The notes beneath the pieces were generated by a model. The model was not told the DNA's origin. It made no database searches and saw nothing but the letters and a program-made list of their open reading frames with translations. A DNA stretch of 64,000 nt from positions 53,736 through 117,735 of the forward strand of contig JBKBNY010000014.1 in NCBI GenBank assembly GCA_046295175.1, in the 5' to 3' direction. Below, one piece after another: positions 18,469-25,612 of this stretch (the first letter of the stretch is position 1; each line of letters opens with the position of its first letter). This stretch comes from JALOLV01 sp046295175 (GTDB lineage Bacteria; Bacteroidota; Bacteroidia; Cytophagales; Spirosomataceae). The position numbers and the translations under genes were made by a program.

Positions 18469-19740
18469 TTGAACTCCGAATCAATTCCATTAGCCGAACG
18501 TCTGCGTCCACGCACACTCGATGATTACATCGGGCAAGAACACATTTTGGGTAAAAATAAGCCTCTCAGACGCTCAATCGAAGCAAATATCATTCCTTCG
18601 ATGATTTTTTGGGGTCCTCCGGGCGTTGGTAAAACCACCCTTGCCTTGCTCATTGCCAATAGCACTAAGCGGGTTTTTCATAGCTTGAGTGCTATCAGTT
18701 CGGGGGTAAAAGATTTGAGAGAGATTCTGAATAAGCCTTCGGGGTTGTTTTCTCCTATTTTGTTTATCGACGAGATTCATCGTTACAATAAATCACAGCA
18801 GGATTCGCTTTTGGCTGCCGTCGAAAAAGGTCAAGTTACACTGATTGGAGCTACTACCGAAAACCCATCTTTTGAGGTAAATGCCGCCTTGATTTCTCGG
18901 TGTCAGGTCTATGTTTTAGAATCATTCGGGCAGAAAGAGTTACTCAAAATTACCGAAAGGGCGATTCGAGAAGACGTTATCTTAAAAGAAAAAAACATTA
19001 AAATCGTTTCGACCGATGCCATTTTTAGGCTGTCGGGAGGCGATGGAAGAAAGTTATTGAATCTACTCGAACTCGTCATTTCTTCTCAAATACCCGATGG
19101 TGAGATTCTTATCAGTGATGAAATTGTTGAGGAAGTTGCCCAACGCAATATCGCTCGATACGATAAATCGGGAGAACAACATTACGATATTATCTCAGCA
19201 TTTATCAAATCGCTGCGTGGCTCCGACCCTAATGCGGCTCTTTATTGGATGGCTCGGATGATTATTGCAGGTGAAGATGCCGATTTTATTGCTCGAAGAA
19301 TGTTAATTTTGGCAAGTGAAGACATCGGCAACGCCAATCCAACTGCGGTGATTATGGCAAACAATTGCCTCCAAGCCGTAAAAACCATTGGTATGCCCGA
19401 AAGCCGAATTATCCTTTCGCAAACAGCTGTTTATTTGGCTACTTCACCTAAATCGAATGCATCCTATGTTGCCATTGATGAAGCAATAGCATTGGCCGAA
19501 AAAACAGCACATTTGCCCGTACCGTTACATTTACGAAACGCTCCGACCAAATTAATGAAAGAAATCGGCTACGGAAAAGGATACAAATATGCCCATGATT
19601 ACGAAGGGAATTTCACTCAACAAAACTTCTTGCCCGATGACATCAAAGGCACAAAAATCTATGAACCAAGCAACAATCCTCGTGAAAACGAAATAAGAAA
19701 ACAACTACACCATTGGTGGAAGAGTTGGTATGAATACTGA
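18469..19740 (+). CDS. rarA: Replication-associated recombination protein A (AAA ATPase)
   Basis: A clamp-loader-like AAA+ ATPase (RarA/MgsA) acting at stalled replication forks. From the TTG at 18469 it has 423 residues, the family's usual length, beginning MNSESIPLAERLRPRTLDDY; the PLAERxRP motif always lies close to the N-terminus in this family. No ATG exists in frame upstream of it; another TTG at 18415 would add 18 atypical residues. Walker A GPPGVGKT about 49-56, Walker B LFIDEIHR about 98-105, sensor-1 GATTENPSFE, and the C-terminal tetramerisation region (KSLRGSDPNAALYWMARM) are all present. Confidence 0.93.
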   Translation: MNSESIPLAERLRPRTLDDYIGQEHILGKNKPLRRSIEANIIPSMIFWGPPGVGKTTLALLIANSTKRVFHSLSAISSGVKDLREILNKPSGLFSPILFIDEIHRYNKSQQDSLLAAVEKGQVTLIGATTENPSFEVNAALISRCQVYVLESFGQKELLKITERAIREDVILKEKNIKIVSTDAIFRLSGGDGRKLLNLLELVISSQIPDGEILISDEIVEEVAQRNIARYDKSGEQHYDIISAFIKSLRGSDPNAALYWMARMIIAGEDADFIARRMLILASEDIGNANPTAVIMANNCLQAVKTIGMPESRIILSQTAVYLATSPKSNASYVAIDEAIALAEKTAHLPVPLHLRNAPTKLMKEIGYGKGYKYAHDYEGNFTQQNFLPDDIKGTKIYEPSNNPRENEIRKQLHHWWKSWYEY

Positions 19741-19786
19741 AATATTTACCATAAAATAATTTAGACGATAATAATATTTTGACTGA

Positions 19787-19817
19787 TTTGTAATGAGGGC
19801 TTCAAAAGTTATATTTG
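19787..19817 (+). promoter_or_regulatory. Consensus Bacteroidota promoter
   Basis: TTTG (19787-19790), a spacer of exactly 19 bases, then TATATTTG (19810-19817), 25 bases before the ATG at 19843. It matches the TTTG-N19-TAnnTTTG consensus at every fixed position. Confidence 0.8.
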
Positions 19818-19842
19818 TGGGACATATTTATACCCAAAATCT

Positions 19843-20442
19843 ATGAAGCCAATATTTACACTTCTGTTTTTAGCTTTTTTCGTTGCACATGGCTTTGCCC
19901 AAAAAGAAATCGGAATCACTTATTCTGGCGGGACAAATAAGGGTTTTTTGTTGAGTTTTGAATCATACACCGAAAAAAAACAAAGTGTTTTGATTGGATT
20001 GGGATACAATTATTCGGTAAAGGCCGAAGGCAATAACCCTATTCAGTTCTCGACCGAACCGCTCAAAACATACGAATTCCGTTTTGAGATGCGGAAACAT
20101 TTCGATACCCAAATCTATTTTACGAAATTCTTTCTACACGGAAGCCTCTTTGCCGATTATGCAAATACCAATCAAGAATCGCTCGGTGGATACGATGTGA
20201 AAGGACTTGGCGGTGGTGTGGGTGCTGGGGGCGGGATTAAGTTTTTTGTAACACCAAAATTTATTGTTTCTCCATCTATTACCTTCCGTAAAGCATTCGC
20301 CTCTTACTATTCATCAGTTCACGATATTGATGTTGCTCGTCGTGGTATTGACCGTTTACTCTCAATCAATCTAAGCTATCGCTTCGGTAGCAACGCTGGC
20401 AGTGTTTTGACTCCTAAACTCGAAGAGACGAAAAAGAAATAA
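19843..20442 (+). CDS. Exported beta-barrel-like protein, function unknown
   Basis: A 199-residue protein with a signal peptide (about 1-19, ending GFAQ) and a strand-rich mature region with a glycine-rich turn (GLGGGVGAGGGIKFF about 127-141) and a final strand LSINLSYRFG. The composition and alternating pattern fit a small outer-membrane barrel. The C-terminal 20 residues are a polar tail beyond the last strand. I do not recognise the family. It is transcribed alone from a consensus promoter and ends at a terminator. Confidence 0.7.
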   Translation: MKPIFTLLFLAFFVAHGFAQKEIGITYSGGTNKGFLLSFESYTEKKQSVLIGLGYNYSVKAEGNNPIQFSTEPLKTYEFRFEMRKHFDTQIYFTKFFLHGSLFADYANTNQESLGGYDVKGLGGGVGAGGGIKFFVTPKFIVSPSITFRKAFASYYSSVHDIDVARRGIDRLLSINLSYRFGSNAGSVLTPKLEETKKK

Positions 20443-20458
20443 TGCTCAATAGTAACAA

Positions 20459-20488
20459 AAAAGACAGCCAAAAAAATGGCTGCCTTTT
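20459..20488. terminator. Bidirectional terminator between the barrel gene and cysN
   Basis: Stem CAGCCA/TGGCTG (20465-20470 with 20477-20482) around an A6 loop, extended by AAAAG/CTTTT across one mismatch. It gives T-runs in both directions and so can end both convergent transcripts. Confidence 0.75.
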
Positions 20489-20517
20489 AAACTAAACCCT
20501 AAACTATATGAGAATCT

Positions 20518-21762
20518 TTACTCGATAAATCCAACACCAACCGTATTATTTGAGAATTCATCAATTAAGATAAATGCTCCGTTGGCAGGATTATCCTCGT
20601 ATTTATCTGCAAAAATCGGACTCGCTGTACGAATACTCGTCCATCCGATTTCATTCAATTTCAATTCACTTGCCGAATCCAAAATCGAAAGGTTTTCCAT
20701 GTCAATTTTTGCATTCAGCGATACCACTTTGGCCTTGATACGGTTGATTCCGTGTTGTAACAAATAAGTCTTTCCTGCCGTAAGTGCTTGACTATCAAAC
20801 CAGCAAACACGAGCCGAAACCTCTTTTGTAGAAGCAGGAGCTTGACCAGCCTTAACAATCATGTTGCCACGACTAATGTCAATATCATCTTCGAGCGTAA
20901 TCACAACTGATTCTTTTGAGTATGCAGCTTCGAGTTGTGTACCGAATTTTTCGATTGATTTAATCTTGCTGACTTGATTACTCGGCAAAGCCTCTACCAA
21001 GTCTCCAACCATAAACATTCCTCCTGCGACTTTCCCTGCGTATCCACGATAATCATGGAATTCTTCTGTTTTTGGTCTGATAACGTATTGTACTGGAAAA
21101 CGGCTGATTTCGGATTTCTGATAACCGATTTGGATACTTTCGAGCGTATCGAGCAGTGATTCTCCTTCATACCACGGTGTTTTATCAGAAACTTTCACCA
21201 AATTATCGCCGTACAATGATGACAACGGAATAAAGGTTATTTTTTGTCCGTCGTAGTTGGCATTTTCGACTAATCCTTTAAAATCAGCGACAATTTCGTT
21301 AAATCTTTCTTCTGAGAAATTCACCAAATCCATCTTGTTGACAGCAACTACTATATTGGGCACTCTCAGAAGTGTCGAAATATAGAAATGGCGTTTGGTT
21401 TGCTCTACGACACCATTGCGAGAATCTATCAAAATAATCGAAACCGAAGTATTTGATGCTCCCGTAACCATATTTCGGGTGTATTCAAAATGGCCCGGTG
21501 TGTCGGCAATGATATATTTGCGATTATCGGTATTAAAATAGATGTGAGCCACATCAATCGTGATTCCCTGCTCACGCTCAGCAATCAAACCATCGGTTAA
21601 AAGCGAAAGGTCAAGAAAATCAAGTCCTTTTCGTTTTGAAGCCGATTCGAGAGCTTCGATTTTATCTTTAGTAATTGAATTTGTTTCGTATAATAAGCGT
21701 CCGATAAGTGTACTTTTACCGTCATCTACCGAACCCGCTGTTGAAATCCTTAGAATATCCAT
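20518..21762 (-). CDS. cysN: Sulfate adenylyltransferase subunit 1 (GTPase)
   Basis: A 414-residue regulatory GTPase of ATP sulfurylase, which with CysD makes adenosine 5'-phosphosulfate (APS) from sulfate and ATP. G1 motif GSVDDGKS (10-17), DTPGH (87-91) and NKMD (about 142-145) are intact; EF-Tu-like beta-barrel domains follow. At this length there is no fused APS kinase (CysC) domain, in line with an APS-reducing pathway. It is the last gene of the minus-strand sulfate cluster, 129 bases after cysD. Confidence 0.95.
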   Translation of the reverse strand: MDILRISTAGSVDDGKSTLIGRLLYETNSITKDKIEALESASKRKGLDFLDLSLLTDGLIAEREQGITIDVAHIYFNTDNRKYIIADTPGHFEYTRNMVTGASNTSVSIILIDSRNGVVEQTKRHFYISTLLRVPNIVVAVNKMDLVNFSEERFNEIVADFKGLVENANYDGQKITFIPLSSLYGDNLVKVSDKTPWYEGESLLDTLESIQIGYQKSEISRFPVQYVIRPKTEEFHDYRGYAGKVAGGMFMVGDLVEALPSNQVSKIKSIEKFGTQLEAAYSKESVVITLEDDIDISRGNMIVKAGQAPASTKEVSARVCWFDSQALTAGKTYLLQHGINRIKAKVVSLNAKIDMENLSILDSASELKLNEIGWTSIRTASPIFADKYEDNPANGAFILIDEFSNNTVGVGFIE

Positions 21763-21787
21763 AATTAATGAATTGTGAATGAGTAAA

Positions 21788-21891
21788 TTAGCGAATAAAT
21801 GAGTTAGCGAATGAGAGAATAGTTTTTTGAAAATTGAGAAGAGTGCAAATAGATTTATTCACTAATTCACAATTTGCTCATTCGCTAATTC
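21788..21891. repeat. Inverted TTAGCGAATGAG repeats between cysD and cysN
   Basis: A 12-bp inverted repeat (21804-21815 TTAGCGAATGAG with 21877-21888) plus an extra direct copy TTAGCGAAT at 21788-21796 and a related inverted arm near 21850-21867. The same phrase occurs after pdxA near 29036-29047, so it is an interspersed element lying inside the sulfate operon. Confidence 0.6.
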
Positions 21892-22827
21892 TTAAAAATA
21901 CCCCTGTTGCTTGCGTTTTTCCATGGCAGCTTCTGAGCGTTTATCGTCGATTCTGGCTCCACGCTCCGAGATTTCAGCCGATAAAATTTCGCTGATGATT
22001 GTATCAATATCGCTTGCTTCTGAGGCAACAGCGGCAGTACAAGTCATATCACCAACGGTACGGAAACGCACAATGGCTTCGTAAGGGTCTTCGCCCTCCA
22101 CTTTATTGATATACGGAGAATCCGACCAAATCAATCCATCTCTATCAAAAACTTGGCGTTTGTGTGAGAAGTAAATGCTTGGCAATTTCAATTCTTCTTC
22201 TTTAATGTAATTCCAAACGTCCAACTCAGTCCAGTTTGAAATCGGGAAACATCTTACGTTTTCACCAATTTCGATTTTGCCGTTTAGCATATCGAATAAT
22301 TCAGGACGTTGTTTTTTAGCATCCCATTGGCCAAAATCATCACGAACCGAGAAAATACGCTCTTTGGCACGGGCTTTTTCTTCGTCGCGTCTGGCACCAC
22401 CGATACAAGCATCAAACTTGTATTTTTCGATAGTATCGAGTAGCGTTACTGTCTGCAAGGCGTTTCGACTGGCATATTTACCCGTCTCTTCTTTTACTTT
22501 GCCTTGTTTGATAGATTCTTCGACACTACCTACAATCAGTTCAAGACCTAATTTATTCACCAACCAATCACGGTATTCGATGGTCTCTGGAAAATTATGC
22601 CCTGTATCGATGTGTACAACTGGAAAAGGGATTTTGCCCGGATAAAACGCCTTTTGGGCTAATCGAACAACGGTAATTGAGTCTTTACCTCCCGAAAAAA
22701 GAATTGCAGGACGCTCAAATTGAGCCGCAACTTCTCTCAAAATGTAGATAGCTTCGTCTTCGAGTTCACGTGGAAAAACCCCTCCCTTGACCGAAGATGT
22801 CTTTATATTTGATACTTCTAAACTCAT
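21892..22827 (-). CDS. cysD: Sulfate adenylyltransferase subunit 2
   Basis: A 311-residue catalytic subunit of ATP sulfurylase. PP-loop SGGKDS (45-50), HIDTGHNFPETIEYRD, the SVRDDFGQWD segment, and the conserved C-terminus ending EKRKQQGYF are all present. It forms the heterodimer with CysN encoded next door. The gap from cysH is 161 bases and carries inverted repeats. Confidence 0.96.
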   Translation of the reverse strand: MSLEVSNIKTSSVKGGVFPRELEDEAIYILREVAAQFERPAILFSGGKDSITVVRLAQKAFYPGKIPFPVVHIDTGHNFPETIEYRDWLVNKLGLELIVGSVEESIKQGKVKEETGKYASRNALQTVTLLDTIEKYKFDACIGGARRDEEKARAKERIFSVRDDFGQWDAKKQRPELFDMLNGKIEIGENVRCFPISNWTELDVWNYIKEEELKLPSIYFSHKRQVFDRDGLIWSDSPYINKVEGEDPYEAIVRFRTVGDMTCTAAVASEASDIDTIISEILSAEISERGARIDDKRSEAAMEKRKQQGYF

Positions 22828-22863
22828 ATTTATAATAAAGGATAATTGCTTGTTTGATATTTT

Positions 22864-22975
22864 GTTAATCGAAAATTGTTATCTGTTAATCGTTAAAATT
22901 GAAATAATCAACACTTTGAGTCACGATTGAACGGAGAGAATTGACTTCAATACCTATTAACTTTTTTCGATTAAC
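22864..22975. repeat. Inverted GTTAATCGAAAA repeats between cysH and cysD
   Basis: A perfect 12-bp inverted repeat (22864-22875 GTTAATCGAAAA with 22964-22975) with more GTTAATCG and CTATTAAC phrases between and beside the arms. The identical 12-mer TTTTCGATTAAC recurs at 60954-60965 inside the ABC exporter operon. Confidence 0.6.
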
Positions 22976-22988
22976 TATTAACTTTTTC

Positions 22989-23690
22989 TCAATTAGAATG
23001 CAAACCACATTCTTTTTTTGATTCTTCCCACCACCAGCGGCCTGCACGTGGATGCTCGTGAGGTTCAATGGCTCTTGTACACGGCTGACACCCGATACTG
23101 ATAAAACCTTTGCGATGAAGCGGATTATCTGGCACTTTGAATTCTTTGATATAGTTCAAAACCTCATCGTATGTCCAGTGAATCAACGGGTTGAATTTCA
23201 ATATTTTATTGCCTTCATCCCATTCTAAAATCTCCATTGAGCTACGATTCTCCGACTGCTCGGCACGCAAACCTGTTATCCAGATTTCGTTACCAGCCAA
23301 TGCTCGTTTGAGAGGTTCTATCTTGCGAATAAAACAACATTCCTTACGATTCTCAACCGATTCATAAAAACTATTGAATCCTTTTTGAGTCGTAAGGTTT
23401 TGTACTTTTTCGGTATTTGGGTAGTACACCTCAATGTTCTTTTTGTATCGGCTACGAGTGCGGTCCATCAACTCATAGGTTTCTTGAAACAATCGGCCAG
23501 TATCGAGTGTAAAAACCTTGATATTCACCGAATTACGATAAATAGCATCGGTAATTACTTGGTCTTCTTGCCCAAAAGATGACGAAAAAGTAACTTTATC
23601 TGGAAACGCTTGAGCAATCAATTTAAGAGATTCGCCCAAACTAAGTCCAGATAAGCTTTCTATTAATTCTTGTATTTTTTCTTGATTCAT
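22989..23690 (-). CDS. cysH: Assimilatory APS/PAPS reductase with iron-sulfur cluster motif
   Basis: A 233-residue reductase converting activated sulfate to sulfite with thioredoxin. It has the CC (118-119) and CxxC (201, 204) cysteines that bind a [4Fe-4S] cluster, which in this family marks the APS-reducing bacterial/plant-like type, plus catalytic C228 in KKECGLH. SSSFGQED (36-43) and FTLDTGRL (60-67) form the nucleotide site. Given no cysC nearby and this motif, I infer that APS, not PAPS, is the substrate. It follows the TauE/SafE gene by one base. Confidence 0.93.
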   Translation of the reverse strand: MNQEKIQELIESLSGLSLGESLKLIAQAFPDKVTFSSSFGQEDQVITDAIYRNSVNIKVFTLDTGRLFQETYELMDRTRSRYKKNIEVYYPNTEKVQNLTTQKGFNSFYESVENRKECCFIRKIEPLKRALAGNEIWITGLRAEQSENRSSMEILEWDEGNKILKFNPLIHWTYDEVLNYIKEFKVPDNPLHRKGFISIGCQPCTRAIEPHEHPRAGRWWWEESKKECGLHSN

Positions 23691-23691
23691 A

Positions 23692-24579
23692 TCAGAACAA
23701 AACCTTGTACAAATTTATACAACTTAAAAGAATTACCAAAACCCCAACCGTAACCATGATGGTTTTAGGTTTGGCAAATCGTACCAAAAATGCCCCAAGT
23801 GGAGCCGCTACGATACCTCCAATGATTAGCCCGAGGATGGGTTGCCAAGCAGTAATTTCGATAAATAGCATGAAAACACCAGTGCTAAAAAATGCCACAA
23901 AAAATTCGGCTGTATTTACTGTACCGATGGTTTCTTTTGGGGAATTTCCTTTGCGAATCAGGTTTGAAGTAACCAACGGCCCCCAACCTCCGCCACCAAC
24001 GGCATCCATAAATCCACCAAAAAGACCTAATAGCCCGAGGTTTTTGTTGACAACTTCTCCTTTTTTCTTGCGGAATGCTTTTGAAATAATAATTGCACCG
24101 AGAATAAGCAAATATGCCGAAATATAGGGTTTGATTACACCTCCGTCGAATACATCCGAAATAAGATACGCACCGAGCATTGCCCCTACTACACCCATAA
24201 TTACGATTCGGAAAAATAGTTTTTTATCAATATTTCCTAAATACAAATGCGATAGTCCAGATGCACCAGTCGTGAAAACCTCGGCTGTGTGAACGCTTGC
24301 AGTGGCAAACGCAGGTGGAACTCCCACACTCATCAATAAAGATGTGCAAGTCGCCCCGTAGGCCATCCCCAAAGCACCATCAATAAGTTGTGCAAAAAAT
24401 CCAACTCCGATGTAATAGTAAAAATTCGGGTCTAAATGAAAAGCCTCGTGCGAAGCATTGAAGTTGCCCACAATCCTAAAAATGAGGATTGAAAGTAAAC
24501 CCACTTTCATTACGACCATCGCATAAGCCAAGTATTTTAGCTTGACCTGATTGCTCAATATGTACGCAATTCTCTCCAT
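23692..24579 (-). CDS. TauE/SafE family anion transporter
   Basis: A 295-residue integral membrane protein with about eight hydrophobic segments and the duplicated family signature (GALGMAYGATCTSLL about 65-79; GGFMDAVGGGGWGPLV about 187-202). Family members move sulfite, sulfate or organosulfonates. Its position inside the sulfate-reduction cluster, with the start codon overlapping the cobA stop by one base (TAATG), suggests sulfate uptake or a related sulfur anion role. No other sulfate permease is seen in the window. Confidence 0.88.
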   Translation of the reverse strand: MERIAYILSNQVKLKYLAYAMVVMKVGLLSILIFRIVGNFNASHEAFHLDPNFYYYIGVGFFAQLIDGALGMAYGATCTSLLMSVGVPPAFATASVHTAEVFTTGASGLSHLYLGNIDKKLFFRIVIMGVVGAMLGAYLISDVFDGGVIKPYISAYLLILGAIIISKAFRKKKGEVVNKNLGLLGLFGGFMDAVGGGGWGPLVTSNLIRKGNSPKETIGTVNTAEFFVAFFSTGVFMLFIEITAWQPILGLIIGGIVAAPLGAFLVRFAKPKTIMVTVGVLVILLSCINLYKVLF

Positions 24580-25334
24580 TAATTTTGTATGATAAAGTCT
24601 TTGATTTCGTTTTTCTGAATGAAATGATGGTTGACAACTTCGCCGATAATTATTATTGCTGGATTACTAAGTTGCTCATTTTGAGCAATTTGAGACAAAT
24701 CCCCTACTTGACCGATTCCGTATTTTTGTTTTTTTAGTGTAGCGTTTTGAATAATTGCCGCAGGTAAATTACCACGCCCCAAATCGTTGTAAATTTGTGA
24801 GATTTGGTTAATCTTGCTCATTCCCATCAAGATAATGACCGTAGCATTTGATTGGGCAGCTAAATAAACATCTTCTGATAATGAACCGTCTGATTTATGA
24901 CCAGTGATTACCCAAAAACCATCCGAAACACCTCTTGCAGTCAGTGGAATATCGAGATTTCCACCCGAAAGAACCGAAGAGATTCCCGGTACGTAAGCCG
25001 TTTCGAGTCCGTGTTCTTTGGCGTAAACGATTTCTTCATTGCCACGACCAAAAATATAAGGGTCGCCACCTTTAAGCCTTACAACGTGTCCTTTTTCGTA
25101 GGCTTTCTCTACAATCATAAAATTGATTGAGTCTTGGCTTATCGAATGCTGATGTCCACGTTTACCTACAAAAATTCGCTCAACAGTTGGGATACAATAA
25201 TCCAACAAACCTTCGTTAGCCAAGGCATCATACAACACAACATCGGCATCACGCAAAGCGTTGATGGCTTTGAGTGTTATCAACTCAGGGTCTCCCGGAC
25301 CAGCACCTACAACTGTGAGTTTTGGAATCTTCAT
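24579..25334 (-). CDS. cobA: Uroporphyrinogen-III C-methyltransferase
   Basis: A SUMT enzyme of about 251 residues making precorrin-2 from uroporphyrinogen III with SAM; here it supplies siroheme for the sulfite reductase encoded upstream. Motifs GAGPGDPELITLKA near the N-terminus and VRLKGGDPYIFGRG are intact. I start at the ATG at 25334 (MKIPKLTVVGAG); an ATG four codons earlier is possible. The dehydrogenase/chelatase parts of CysG are absent here. The stop overlaps the next gene's start by one base. Confidence 0.93.
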   Translation of the reverse strand: MKIPKLTVVGAGPGDPELITLKAINALRDADVVLYDALANEGLLDYCIPTVERIFVGKRGHQHSISQDSINFMIVEKAYEKGHVVRLKGGDPYIFGRGNEEIVYAKEHGLETAYVPGISSVLSGGNLDIPLTARGVSDGFWVITGHKSDGSLSEDVYLAAQSNATVIILMGMSKINQISQIYNDLGRGNLPAAIIQNATLKKQKYGIGQVGDLSQIAQNEQLSNPAIIIIGEVVNHHFIQKNEIKDFIIQN

Positions 25335-25502
25335 GCGGTTTTGCAAAATTATGATTCAAAGATAAAATCATTATCCTATAAAAACAATAGACTTAATGTA
25401 TTTTGTAGAGAAATATTTATAACATTAAGTAATTTCTTAGAAAAATTATATTTTCAACAAATATTTTTAAGGACTGGCGAAGGCAATTCGACCCCTATCG
25501 CT

Positions 25503-25551
25503 GGTTCTGGATTCTTATCCAGAACCCAAATGATGAGGTTTCCGAACCTCA
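25503..25551. repeat. Two adjacent hairpins between cobA and the sulfite reductase gene
   Basis: A 9-bp hairpin (25503-25511 with 25518-25526) and a 7-bp hairpin (25534-25540 with 25545-25551, loop TCCG) sit directly beside the sulfite reductase terminator. They make a three-hairpin array in 90 bases. Confidence 0.5.
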
Positions 25552-25553
25552 AA

Positions 25554-25590
25554 AAATAAACCCCACATCATAGAATTACAATGTAGGGTT
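25554..25590 (-). terminator. Terminator after the sulfite reductase gene
   Basis: On the minus strand, AACCCTACAT pairs with ATGTGGGGTT (one G-U) and is followed by a T-rich tail. It lies 23 bases past the stop and implies partial uncoupling of the reductase gene from cobA and the genes after it. Confidence 0.7.
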
Positions 25591-25612
25591 CTGAGAATAT
25601 TACAAAATTGGT

